From assembly GCF_000259075.1 (NCBI RefSeq), contig NZ_AJKI01000012.1, forward strand, positions 51,943 to 115,942: a DNA stretch of 64,000 nucleotides, read 5' to 3'. This DNA comes from Marinilabilia salmonicolor JCM 21150 (GTDB lineage Bacteria > Bacteroidota > Bacteroidia > Bacteroidales > Marinilabiliaceae). Below are positions 26,108-35,500 of this stretch, piece after piece. Below the pieces are notes generated by a model that did no database searches, was not told the DNA's origin, and saw nothing but the letters and a program-made list of their open reading frames with translations. The position numbers and the translations under genes were made by a program. How positions within the stretch are numbered: the first letter of the stretch is position 1; every line of letters starts with the position of its first letter.

Positions 26108-27151
26108 ATGAACATACTCTTCCTATACACAGAACTCGCTTCCTACTTCCTGGCAGGCGTTAAAGAACTTACCCAAAAAGGGCATTCAGTGCACATCGTG
26201 CGCTGGCCTGTGAATAAAGAAGCTCCCTTTCTGTTTGATTTTCCTGAAGGTGTGACGATTTATGAACGCAATGATTACAACAAGCAAGAACTGATCGATC
26301 TTGCCAAAAGCATCCAGCCAGATGTAATAATCTCCAGCGGATGGGTGGACAAAGATTACCTGGGCGTTTGCCGTCATTTCAAAGACGACATACCTACCGT
26401 AATGAGTATGGACAATCAGTGGAACGGCACTTTACGACAGCAGTTGATGCGACTGGCTGCACCATGGATTTTGCACCGCTCCTATTCACATGCATGGGTA
26501 CCGGGAGCCCCCCAAAAGGAATATGCACTCAAGCTGGGTTTTAAAGAAGATAATATTGAAGTAGGCTTCTACGCTGCTGATGTAAAACTCTTTTCCTCAT
26601 CAGCAACCGACAGAACAGAGTCAAACTCATACCCACGAAAACTGGTTTATGTAGGGCGATATGTGCAACAAAAAGGATTAGACCTCCTCTTCCCGGCTTT
26701 TATAGAGCTTCAGAAAGAATCTTCCAACGAGTGGGAGCTCTGGTGTGCCGGCACCGGAGAATTGTTCGATCAGCGTCCTGACCATCCTAAAATCAAACAT
26801 CTGGGCTTCCTGCAACCCGATGAACTCAAGAAAAAATTAAAAGAAACCGGAGTATTTGTCCTTCCCAGTCGCTTTGAACCCTGGGGTGTGGTGGTTCATG
26901 AAATGGCAGCAGCCGGTTTCCCCATGGTCTGCTCCAATGCCATAGGCGGCACCACCCGCTTTCTGGAAGAAGGTAAGAACGGTTTTCTTTTTGATAATGA
27001 AGACAAAGAAAGCCTTAAAAAAGCCCTGAAACGAATCATGAGCCTCAGTGACGAAGAGCTACGGGAAATGGCCGGGCAAAGCCACAGGCTGGGAGTTGGG
27101 TATGATCCGGAGATGTGGGCCAGACAGGTTGTTAGGCTAATAGGTCGGTAG
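26108..27151 (+). CDS. GT4 family glycosyltransferase
   Basis: Group-1 glycosyltransferase of 347 aa. ATG 26108 is preferred; an in-frame TTG at 26096 lies in the repeat array. The N-terminus is MNILFLYTELASYFLAGVKE. The C-terminal domain has KLVYVGRYVQQKGLDLLFPA, FVLPSRFEPWGVVVHEMAAA, then GFPMVCSNAIGGTTRFLEEG. The last residues VRLIGR and the TAG stop are written by the first units of a TAGG array (GTTAGGCTAATAGGTCGGTAG spans the end), so the true C-terminus was probably replaced or trimmed. Confidence 0.9.
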   Translation: MNILFLYTELASYFLAGVKELTQKGHSVHIVRWPVNKEAPFLFDFPEGVTIYERNDYNKQELIDLAKSIQPDVIISSGWVDKDYLGVCRHFKDDIPTVMSMDNQWNGTLRQQLMRLAAPWILHRSYSHAWVPGAPQKEYALKLGFKEDNIEVGFYAADVKLFSSSATDRTESNSYPRKLVYVGRYVQQKGLDLLFPAFIELQKESSNEWELWCAGTGELFDQRPDHPKIKHLGFLQPDELKKKLKETGVFVLPSRFEPWGVVVHEMAAAGFPMVCSNAIGGTTRFLEEGKNGFLFDNEDKESLKKALKRIMSLSDEELREMAGQSHRLGVGYDPEMWARQVVRLIGR

Positions 27152-27210
27152 GTCAACAGGTCAACAGATCGGTAGGCAAATAAGCCCGTAGGTTAGCAGG
27201 CAAAATAATA
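27130..27210 (+). repeat. TAGG-type array at a gene end
   Basis: Starts within the last codons of the GT4 gene and continues GTAGGTCAACAGGTCAACAG then ATCGGTAGGCAAATAAGCCC. It stops 18 bp before the ATG of the four-helix bundle gene. Confidence 0.8.
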
Positions 27211-27227
27211 AACTTAACTTTTAATCC

Positions 27228-27587
27228 ATGGAAAATTTTAGTTTTAAGAAATTATTGGTTTGGCAGAAAGCCATGACTTTCGCTGAAAAATGTCTTGATA
27301 TCACCGAAACAATTAAAGGACATTACCGACTTATTGAACAACTGGAAGCAGCAGCTGCATCTGTACCGCAAAATATCGCAGAAGGCGATGGCCGTGTAAG
27401 TATCAAAGAAAATATTAATTATCTATATATTTCCAGAGGGTCACTTTATGAATCAATTACTGTTCTAAATCTATTTTACCATAAAAATATCATACCAAAA
27501 GAAACCTTGGATGAACTGGAAACAATTGGAATGGAAATCTCTAAAATGATCTCCGCATTAATCTCTCAAAAAAGAAAATTCCTCTAA
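27228..27587 (+). CDS. Four-helix bundle protein (23S rRNA IVS/S23-like family)
   Basis: A 119-aa protein of the family often found in rRNA intervening sequences and scattered elsewhere (also related to Avd). Motifs: FKKLLVWQKAMTFAEKCLDI, LIEQLEAAAASVPQNIAEGD, and ISRGSLYESITVLNLFY. Function is unknown for stand-alone copies. TAGG arrays lie directly on both sides, so gene plus arrays may be one unit. Confidence 0.88.
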   Translation: MENFSFKKLLVWQKAMTFAEKCLDITETIKGHYRLIEQLEAAAASVPQNIAEGDGRVSIKENINYLYISRGSLYESITVLNLFYHKNIIPKETLDELETIGMEISKMISALISQKRKFL

Positions 27588-27740
27588 TCGGTCGGTAGGT
27601 CAAATAGGTCGGCAGGTTAGTAGAAAAATTAACACAAACACAAAAAAACAACAACTTAACCGCAAAAACCCTTAAACCTATTGACCTAACAACCTGTCAA
27701 CCTATCAACCTATTGACCTATCAACCTATCAACCTAATAT
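27588..27740 (+). repeat. TAGG arrays between two convergent genes
   Basis: Forward words (GGTCGGTAGGTCAAATAGG, TCGGCAGGTTAGTAG) at 27588-27620, then complementary words (CCTATTGACCTAACAACC, TGTCAACCTATCAACC) at 27670-27740. The last ones form the 3' end of asnB on the opposite strand. Together the two halves are inverted and could pair as a loose hairpin between the convergent genes. Confidence 0.8.
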
Positions 27741-29577
27741 ATTCCTCCAACACAACCAGCGGCCACACCCGTGAAAAAGTCACCCCCGCATCCCCTTTCA
27801 GGAATCTGTTCCAGATATCCAGCACTCCTTTTTCATTAAACATTTCGCGCTGAGCAATTGAGCGGATGCGCTCATCGGCATAGCTGTGCATCTCCCCTTT
27901 CAGCCAGTCGCGCCACGGAAAAACAAAACCCATTTTAGGGCGGTTAACGATGTAGTCAGGCAATAAATCCGGCATACTATCCACAAGTAACTTTTTGGGT
28001 GTAACCGGTCTCTTTATGTTATCAGGAAGCGACAACACATACTCCACCAGTTTATGATCCAGAAACGGCACCCGTACCTCCAGGGCATGAGCCATACTCA
28101 TCTGATCACTGTCGCGGAGCAAAACATTCTGCATGTAGGTGCTTAACTCAGCCACCGAAACCAGCGAAAGCACCCCCGCTTTTCCATTCAGATTTTGCTT
28201 TTTCAACCACTCCACCGGATTGTGCGCAGGCAGTTTATCCCGGTTAAGCATGCCCTCCAGCTGAGGATCCATAAGTGCCTGGCGAGAAGTGGCAAAAGCT
28301 TCCTCAAAATTGTACTCTGCCATCTCCAGTAGCTGTTTCATTTTTGAAGAAGCCACTCCCGGCTTTAAAGAAGCAAGACTCTTCCCGGCCATCTTTCGTA
28401 AGAATAAGGGCAACTGCCACAGCCATTTTCGCTGTTCCAACGCCGCCATCCGGTTAAAAATGGCATATCCTCCAAACACCTCATCACCGCCAAGTCCCGA
28501 GAGTGCCATGGTAATTCCGGCCTCTTTAGTCATTTTAGAAACCACCCAGGTATTAGGCCCGTCGCCACTGGGGTGATCCATGGCCGATAAAGCATCCGGC
28601 AATAGATGAAGGAAATCATCAGGTTTGAGGTGAATCTCATGATGGTTGGCTTTGTGCATTTCAGCTATGTACCTGGCGTACGGCGCTTCCGAGAACTCAT
28701 CCTCGGCGAAGGAAATATTAAAAGTATCAATCCGGTTACTGGAAACTTTAGCCATGGCCCCCACAATAGCACTTGAATCAATGCCTCCTGAAAGAAAAGC
28801 GCCGAAAGGCACATCAGCGACCAGGCGTCTTTCTACCGATTCAAAAAACAGGTTACGAACCTGTTTCTTTACCTCATCATAGCTTCCCGGTTTATGCTGT
28901 TGCATCTTGTCGGCTAGATTCCAATAAGTATCAAGAGAAACTTCATTACTTTTAATACTATAATTAAGAATGGTTCCCGGCAGTAGCATCTGAACCTCTT
29001 TCAAAATGGTGTTGGGTGTCTGAACCGTCTGGTATCTTAAAAAATCCACCACCGAATTGTCGTCCAGCTCTTTTGAAACATTACCGGAGGCCAAAAGAGC
29101 TCTCACCTCCGATGAGAAAAACAAACCATTGTCATTCAAACTCCAGTAAAGCGGTTTTATCCCCAGGCGATCTCTTACCAGCGACAAGGTCTCCTCTTTT
29201 TTGTCCCATACAGCAATCGCAAACATTCCATTGAACAACTCAATGCACTTAGGCCCCATTTTTAACCATGCTGCCAGAATAACTTCACTATCAGTATGTG
29301 ATTTATAGGGGTAATCAAACTGATTTCTCAACTCCCTGAAATTATAGACCTCCCCGTTAAAAACCATCACATAACGGCCACATGCCGATAACATCGGCTG
29401 GTGACCCGCATCCGACAGGTCAATAATTGATAAACGCCGATGTCCCAAAGCAACCTCTCCATCCTGCCAGACACCCTCATCATCAGGCCCCCGATGCGAA
29501 AGCCGGTCGTTCATGGCTTTAACCCTGGTGCCTTTATCTTCTATATTTCCTGAAATTATTCCGTTTATTCCACACAT
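27721..29577 (-). CDS. asnB: Asparagine synthase (glutamine-hydrolysing)
   Basis: A 618-aa class-II glutamine amidotransferase plus synthetase, close to normal length. N-terminal MCGINGIISG gives the nucleophile Cys2; DRLSHRGPDDEG and FNGEVYNFRELR belong to the glutaminase domain. The synthetase domain shows GAFLSGGIDSSAIVG (ATP pyrophosphatase loop) and EVRVPFLDHKLVEYVLSLP. Such AsnB proteins are common in surface-polysaccharide clusters and may amidate a sugar acid such as ManNAcA rather than aspartate. The last residues RLIG and the TGA are written by a TAGG-type array. Confidence 0.93.
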   Translation of the reverse strand: MCGINGIISGNIEDKGTRVKAMNDRLSHRGPDDEGVWQDGEVALGHRRLSIIDLSDAGHQPMLSACGRYVMVFNGEVYNFRELRNQFDYPYKSHTDSEVILAAWLKMGPKCIELFNGMFAIAVWDKKEETLSLVRDRLGIKPLYWSLNDNGLFFSSEVRALLASGNVSKELDDNSVVDFLRYQTVQTPNTILKEVQMLLPGTILNYSIKSNEVSLDTYWNLADKMQQHKPGSYDEVKKQVRNLFFESVERRLVADVPFGAFLSGGIDSSAIVGAMAKVSSNRIDTFNISFAEDEFSEAPYARYIAEMHKANHHEIHLKPDDFLHLLPDALSAMDHPSGDGPNTWVVSKMTKEAGITMALSGLGGDEVFGGYAIFNRMAALEQRKWLWQLPLFLRKMAGKSLASLKPGVASSKMKQLLEMAEYNFEEAFATSRQALMDPQLEGMLNRDKLPAHNPVEWLKKQNLNGKAGVLSLVSVAELSTYMQNVLLRDSDQMSMAHALEVRVPFLDHKLVEYVLSLPDNIKRPVTPKKLLVDSMPDLLPDYIVNRPKMGFVFPWRDWLKGEMHSYADERIRSIAQREMFNEKGVLDIWNRFLKGDAGVTFSRVWPLVVLEEYIRLIG

Positions 29578-29760
29578 ATTTTTATTGTATTGAGCTGGTG
29601 AGTTGATGAATTAGTGAGCTCCAAATCTAGCTAAAGTTCCGTAGGAACGACAAATCTTGTTCACCCGGAATTCATTCCGGGGGTTGTTCAATTTCATGTT
29701 TCTTCATCAAGTTACAGATTCTTCGCAAGCTCAGAATGACAACTCTATTCGCTTATTTTT

Positions 29761-30897
29761 CTACTCTCCCAACAATCTAACATACGCCTCCAGATTGCGC
29801 TCATCATTACAAAACACCTGCGCCTTTTCCCCTGCAGCATTACACCTCTTCCTCCATTCATCCTCGTCCAGTTCTGCCATCTTCCCAATTTTATCTGCAA
29901 ACAGCGATTCTTCCAACGGAAGGTCATAACCACAATTTTCTTTCTCCAACTCTCGCCATGGTGTTTGATCACTAATCAGCACCGGCCGGCAGGCCGTAAA
30001 ACTTTCCAGAATCACATGCCCAAAATTCTCGCCTCTCGAGGGAAGAAACAAAAAATGATAATCTCCAATGACTTCTGCAACCTTATCACTCTCAACCAAA
30101 CCGTGGTATTCAACATGAATATTGGCCGGAAGGGTATCAATAACCGCTTTGCAATCGCGCCAATAAGTTTCATTGTAAATCTGTCCGTAAAGGTCATACA
30201 CAATCTCACCGCCTCCGGTATATTTCTTTAATGCCTCCAACGCAAACAATGTATTCTTTTCAGGGGCAATGCGGGCCATGGATACCAGGCGTAAAGTTCC
30301 TTTCTCCTTGCTTATCTCCTTTGGAGCCGGTAATACCTTGCGGGGCAGATTAGGAGCCACAGCAACAGGCACCTCTCCAAAGACAGCTCGTGTATCCCTC
30401 TTTTCCTGCTCGTTGGTAGCATGAAAAACCACGCTTTTGTACAAGCCAAATACCTTGGCCAGATTGAGAAATACCTTCTTTTTGGTGCTTTTCACATTTA
30501 TAGCGCTACGGGCCAGCATACCTCTCACCCCAACAATTATTTTGTTTCGTTTAAGAAAAAACAGCGGAAGAATAGAAAACCTCCAGGAATAGATACCATT
30601 CACATAAGCCACATCGAAATTGGTCTCTGCAATCAGTCGCTTCATATTTTTAAAAGAAAGACCCTCCTTGGAAAAGTAATACACTTCAGAATCAAATGGT
30701 CCCTCCACCCACTGGTCTGCTGTTAGTTCATAGGGCTTTGTCTCCATATAATCCGTATTCCTGGTCACCACCAGAAAGTGATACTCCTCACTAAACTGCT
30801 CAATCATATTGGCCATGGAACGCACGGGGCCTCCAGCCTTATATCCCGGTAAAAACCAATCGATAAAAATCAGTATTCTTTTCTTTTCCTTATGCAT
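29761..30897 (-). CDS. GT4 family glycosyltransferase
   Basis: Group-1 glycosyltransferase of 378 aa. ATG at 30897 (MHKEKKRILIFIDWFLPGYK) is chosen; an in-frame upstream ATG at 30939 lies in repeat-like sequence. Domain motifs: AGGPVRSMANMIEQF near the N-terminus, LVSMARIAPEKNTLFALEAL, FLFLPSRGENFGHVILESFT and ACRPVLISDQTPWREL. The C-terminus VRLLGE-stop follows the same pattern as other array-ended genes. It is read toward asnB and separated from it by about 180 bp of repeat words (GAGCTGGTGAGTTGATGAAT, then a family-C word). Confidence 0.9.
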   Translation of the reverse strand: MHKEKKRILIFIDWFLPGYKAGGPVRSMANMIEQFSEEYHFLVVTRNTDYMETKPYELTADQWVEGPFDSEVYYFSKEGLSFKNMKRLIAETNFDVAYVNGIYSWRFSILPLFFLKRNKIIVGVRGMLARSAINVKSTKKKVFLNLAKVFGLYKSVVFHATNEQEKRDTRAVFGEVPVAVAPNLPRKVLPAPKEISKEKGTLRLVSMARIAPEKNTLFALEALKKYTGGGEIVYDLYGQIYNETYWRDCKAVIDTLPANIHVEYHGLVESDKVAEVIGDYHFLFLPSRGENFGHVILESFTACRPVLISDQTPWRELEKENCGYDLPLEESLFADKIGKMAELDEDEWRKRCNAAGEKAQVFCNDERNLEAYVRLLGE

Positions 30898-31300
30898 AGT
30901 TGAGCAAAGGTAGTAATTTAGTGGATAGTTGGTAGGCAAGAAGCAAGTAGCAATTAGGGAATAGGACGAGTAAAATTCTCTTTTTGAGCCTGCCAGGAAT
31001 CCCTTACAGTTAGTTCTTCGTTGACAAAATTAGCCACCAAGCTTTTAACATCGTGAAGAACTAAAATAAGATAATCAATACATTAAAGAAATTGTTAAAT
31101 AAAAACAATGCAAAGTAGTCTGCCTGTGGCAGAGAAAAATTCTTCCTTACCCAAATTTTCTGGGATCATTCATCACATGGCAATGCATTTACCACACAAT
31201 GAAACTTCAGGAAGAATATTTAGTAATTCCATCCAGTGAAGAATCTAAATCACAAAACAACGCAGAGAGGAACAGATTAAAACAGTTTCTAATAAAATAA
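30898..31300 (+). other. Intergenic stretch with TAGG words and one inverted repeat
   Basis: No convincing gene. A few TAGG-type words (GTAGGCAAGAAGCAAGTAGC) lie at 30930-30970. TTAGTTCTTC at about 31011 and GAAGAACTAA at about 31055 form a perfect 10-bp inverted repeat around about 35 bases. A 32-codon open frame starts at about 31200 but has no recognisable family. The rest is AT-rich and unremarkable. Confidence 0.5.
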
Positions 31301-31546
31301 CTACTCATCTTTTGTTAAGAAATTTAAATCCAACAATTCTTTAGGAGTTATCCCAAGTCCTTTCGCCAAATCAATCAGGGTTGTAAAAGAGAGATTCCTT
31401 TTCCCATTTTCAATGTCACTAATAGTAGCTTTAATTAAGTTGTTACTATTCAACACTACTTCATCCTGACTCAAACCGGCTTGCATTCTTAATTCCTTAA
31501 CATGCTTCCCGAATTTCCGTAATATTCGCTCCTTTTGTTTATCCAT
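31301..31546 (-). CDS. XRE family helix-turn-helix regulator
   Basis: An 81-aa single-domain Cro/C1-type DNA-binding protein: FGKHVKELRMQAGLSQDEVV then ATISDIENGKRNLSFTTLID and LAKGLGITPKELLDL, covering helices 1-5 of the fold. No partner domain. It is transcribed away from the candidate RNA gene at 31690, and a 7+7 palindrome (31594-31611) lies between the two, a likely operator for autoregulation. Targets beyond that are unknown. Confidence 0.9.
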   Translation of the reverse strand: MDKQKERILRKFGKHVKELRMQAGLSQDEVVLNSNNLIKATISDIENGKRNLSFTTLIDLAKGLGITPKELLDLNFLTKDE

Positions 31547-31593
31547 TTAATAGGAATTTATATACAAAGGGGGGAAATATTTTTTCAAATTTT

Positions 31594-31611
31594 GTTATAA
31601 GATATTATAAC
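31594..31611. promoter_or_regulatory. Palindromic operator candidate
   Basis: GTTATAA, four bases GATA, then TTATAAC: a perfect 7-bp inverted repeat about 48 bp upstream of the XRE gene start and about 80 bp upstream of the candidate RNA. Size and position fit an operator of a small Cro-like repressor. No binding data. Confidence 0.4.
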
Positions 31612-31632
31612 AATTCAACATTTATTTCTATA

Positions 31633-31667
31633 TTTGTTTCATCGTTTGAACATGTAATGTAATTTTG
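31633..31667 (+). promoter_or_regulatory. Bacteroidota-type promoter candidate for the ncRNA
   Basis: TTTG at 31633-31636 and TAATTTTG (TAnnTTTG form) at 31660-31667 with a 23-bp spacer, slightly longer than the usual 19-21. A start would fall near 31674, just before the rod-shaped RNA. Confidence 0.4.
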
Positions 31668-31689
31668 CGATACTTCGATAGATAAAAAT

Positions 31690-31854
31690 ATTAGAAGCAT
31701 TCGCTTAGAATCTCGACTTGAAAACTGGTAATTTTTAAAGTACACGAGATGATAAGTAGAAAGGCTCACGACCCGGGCGTGGGCTCACTTATCTGTGTAC
31801 TAGGTATACCAGTGCCTCAAGTCGGATAAGTTGAGTTCCGCGCCCTCTTTTTTT
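31690..31854 (+). ncRNA. Rod-shaped structured RNA, 6S-like / Bacteroidales-1-like candidate
   Basis: Nested perfect stems lie in order along one long hairpin: CGACTTGA 31714-31721 with 31817-31824, ACTGGTA 31724-31730 with 31807-31813, AGTACAC 31739-31745 with 31795-31801, GATAAGT 31751-31757 with 31787-31793, and GCTCACG 31764-31770 with 31778-31784 (one G-U). They are separated by internal loops, and the RNA ends in a run of seven T at 31848-31854. This rod with bulges is the shape of 6S RNA, and parts of the sequence look like the Bacteroidales 6S type from memory. 6S RNA binds and regulates RNA polymerase. Confidence 0.6.
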
Positions 31855-31987
31855 GTTCCGGCGCATCCTTTTTCAGGTCACTCAACTACGGATCTACCTC
31901 CCTCAAAGGGCGTACTTTTATGCAACAGTATTACAGTTAAACCTTAACAGGCAGCATGCTTATGACACCTTAACACTACCATTGCAA

Positions 31988-32033
31988 ACAAAAAAAGCCC
32001 GCTACAACTGTTTGGCGACATGCAGCAGGCTTA
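31988..32033 (-). terminator. Hairpin with T run on the minus strand
   Basis: AGCCCGCT at 31996-32003 pairs with AGCAGGCT at 32024-32031 (8 bp, one G-U). On the minus strand the hairpin is followed by seven T. It looks like a rho-independent terminator, but no minus-strand gene was found just upstream of it, so its client is unknown. Confidence 0.45.
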
Positions 32034-32053
32034 TTAATCAAAAGTTTAATTAA

Positions 32054-32569
32054 TTCTTCAAAAGTATGCATTTTTTTCCACACCACCACAGTGCCGGAAC
32101 AGGCAGCGTGTATCCTGTAAGTCAAGCTCCGTAAGGCAAAAGGGAGGGAGCAGGAAGGGATTAGCTGTTAGCTTTTGGCTCATAGGCCAGTGCACCTCTG
32201 TGTCACACGAAATACGGAACCAGAAACACAAAACTCGTCAGTTCTGTGCACCTCTGTGATCTCCGTGTCTCCTCCGTGAAACTCTGTGTAACATATAAAC
32301 CAGTAACACGGAACTCAAAACACGAAGTCCCCTCTTTTTCAGCCCCCCCCTGGGAGGATTTTAGGGGGCCTCTTCAGTTAGCCCATCGGCTACTGAAATG
32401 GGTATGCTATGCGCTCTTGTGAATGCAACCAAATGCATTCAACACACTAAAAACAAGCATTTTAATAAAAATTCAGAAGCTGTTTTTTCATAAACCCGGA
32501 ATATCCGGAGGGCAGGTCTTCGGACTTGCTTTCGGATATTTTCCTTTCACACACAACATAAAAACAACA
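32054..32569 (+). repeat. Short-word repeats upstream of susC
   Basis: No gene. Words of the type CACCTCTGTG, CTCCGTGTCTCCTCCGTGAA and CTCTGTGTAAC, with ACACGGAAC-type words, fill about 32165-32320. A GGGAGGATTTTAGGGGGCC element (the GGGGGATTTAGGGGGCC family) is at about 32348. The last 150 bp are free of obvious repeats and probably hold the sus promoter, but no clear box was recognised. Confidence 0.55.
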
Positions 32570-35500
32570 ATGCAAACAACCAAAAATTTAAGTTTTATGA
32601 GAAATTCCAAAGAAAAAATCCGGTTCCTGGTGAACATCCGTCACAGGGGAACCATGCTTCTTTGCCTGTTCATACTCACAGGCATTGTCAACTTCCTCAT
32701 GGCTCAGGAGAAAAATCTCACCGGCCGGGTCACCGATCCCCAGGGTGATCCCATGCCCGGAGTCACCATCTCACTCAAAGGAACCACATCGGGCACCATT
32801 ACCGATATGAACGGCATTTATACCCTCCACGAAGTACCCGACGATGCCCTGCTGGTATTCTCCTTCATTGGCATGCAAACACAGGAGATAGCTGTGGCAG
32901 GCCGCTCCCGCATTGATGTCACCCTTCAGCCTGCCGTTATTGGCCTGGAAGAGGTGGTGGCTGTCGGGTACGGAAGTCTCAAAAAAGAAGATGTTACCGG
33001 GTCGGTCAACCGTATGATGAGCGACAATTTCAATCCCGGGCCTGTCACCAATCCCCTGCAGCAACTTCAGGGCCGCATGACAGGGGTCAACATCTCGCAG
33101 GCAGGATCAGATCCCAATCAGGCGCCCACCATACGCATACGGGGCATCAATTCACTGGCAGGAGGCAATGACCCTCTGGTGGTAGTGGATGGCGTGCAGG
33201 GTGGCCCGGAACTGTTGCAAACATTGTCTCCCTCCGATATTGCCTCCTTCGATGTTCTCAAAGATGCCTCCTCATCGGCCATCTACGGATCACGTGGAGC
33301 AGCAGGAGTGGTGATCGTCACCACAAGAAGTGGCAAAGCAGGCAAAATGCAGCTGGAAGTCAACAGCATAAGCTCACTGGAGACAGTAGCAGGAAAGCCT
33401 GATTTGATGAATGCTGCTCAATGGCGTCACTATGTGGATCAAAGCGGGATCAGCGCCTCTGATTACGGTGCCGACACCAACTGGTTCGATGAGATTACAC
33501 GCAATGGTCATATCATGAATAACAACATAGCCATTTCGGGAGGAACCGAACAGCTCAGCTACAGAGCTTCTCTCAGCTACATCAGCCAGGAAGGTATTCT
33601 TCTGGAGTCAGGCTCCGACAGACTTACAGGATCTCTTAAGGTTCAACAGAAAAACCTCAATGACCGCCTGCAAACCACGCTTCACCTCAACGTCAATACC
33701 ACCAAAGCTGACTTTGTAGCTACCGACGATTACGATGACATCAACACGGCACTGGTGGCTGCTTATCAGCGCAGGCCGGTAGAACCGGTGGTCAACAGCG
33801 ACGGCAGCTTTTTTTACGACTCCAGCATCTGGGGATATGTCAATCCGGTGGCACTGCTGAAGGAGACCCGCAACCAGGGCAATATGGACAGTTATTTCGG
33901 AAGCATCAAATCGGAATACAACCTTTGGGAGGATTTGAAACTGGGGGTGTTTGCTTCCAAACGTAAGCACAACAATACCTATGGCTATTATCAGCCGGGC
34001 GATCTCTTTGGCACCAATGGTTATACCTACCATGGGTATGCCCAAAAAAGCCAGACTGCGCTCCACGAGGGACTGCTCGATCTGACGCTCAACTACCGGA
34101 AAACCCTGAAAAATCATCGCATTGCATTTACCGGGGTGTATGAGTGGCAGCAGTCCGCCAACGAAGGGTTTAAAGCCATCGGCCGCGATTTCATCTCCGA
34201 CATCAATGACTTCAACAACCTTGGAAATGGCAACATCGGGGACGTACAAAGTGGTGACATCTCCTCCTTTAAGGACGAAAGCACCCTTATATCGTACCTG
34301 GCCCGCCTGAATTATGCCTATCGCGACAAATACCTGCTTACCATGAATATTCGTCACGACGGCTCTTCCAAGCTTGGAAAAAGCAACAAATGGGGCACCT
34401 TCCCTTCAGCTTCGGTGGCCTGGCGCATCTCCCAGGAACCATTTCTGAGCAACTCCTCTACCATCGACGATCTGAAGCTGCGGCTGGGGTATGGCGAAAC
34501 AGGTAACCAGGGCGGACTGGTTCCTTACCAGTCGCTGAGATTGCTGGCATCGCAGGGCTCCACCCTTTTCAACGGCCGGCCCGTTACCCTCTACGGTACC
34601 TCCCAGAACGAAAATGAAAATCTCAAATGGGAAGTAAAAAAAATGGTCAACATCGGTCTGGATTTTCACCTGCTAAAAAACCGGCTCATGGGCTCCTTCG
34701 ACTATTACAATGGTCATACCGACAACATGTTGTACGAATATGCCGTTCCCGTGCCCCCTTTCTATACCAATACGCTTTGGGCCAACATTGGAGAGATGAC
34801 CAACAAAGGTTTCGAATGCTCACTGGAATACCTGCCCGTAAAAACCGAAAACACCTCATGGTCGGTGGGCATCAACTTCTCCACGAATGAGAACAAAATA
34901 AAATCACTCAATGGCACCCTCAACGGCAATGAACTTTCCACCGATCTGGTGCCTTATGGATATGCCGATGGAAGGGCAGTCTCTTTTCTAAAGGTGGGCG
35001 ACCCGGTAGGTGTCTTCTATGTTTACAAACATGCAGGAATCGACGATCAGGGCAATGAAATCCTTGCCGACCTCAACAACGACGGAAGCGTTACCATCGA
35101 CAACCGCTCCCCCGACAGGTACAATGCCGGAAATCCACAACCTGATTTTACCTATGGCATCAACACCTCATTCCGCCACAAAAACTTCGATGCCATGCTG
35201 GTATTCACCGGATCACAGGGCAACGAAATCTACAACGGCACCTGGAGCCGCCTCAACAGGCTGGGAGAAATCGGCATTCTCAACATGGCGCCCGAAGCAG
35301 TGGATAACGGTTTTAAGGTGATGTCCGACTTCTCCGATTTCTGGATACAGGACGGATCGTTTTTCCGGCTCTCGAACCTCACCCTGGGATACAATATCCC
35401 CGTCAGAAACGAGGCCATATCCCGCCTCCGGCTCTCCTTTACAGCCAACAATCTTTTTGTTATCACCGGCTATAAAGGTACCGACCCGGAGATACAGTCC

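Noticed and set aside
31200..31298. 32-codon open frame convergent with the XRE gene
   Set aside because: Too short, no family and no clear promoter; not supported as a gene.
32423..32569. N-terminal extension of SusC by 49 residues
   Set aside because: It would bury the signal peptide; ATG 32570 or 32597 gives a normal export signal.
33608..34357. 249-aa minus-strand frame opposite susC
   Set aside because: Antisense shadow of a GC-rich coding region with no recognisable domain; susC is clearly the real gene.
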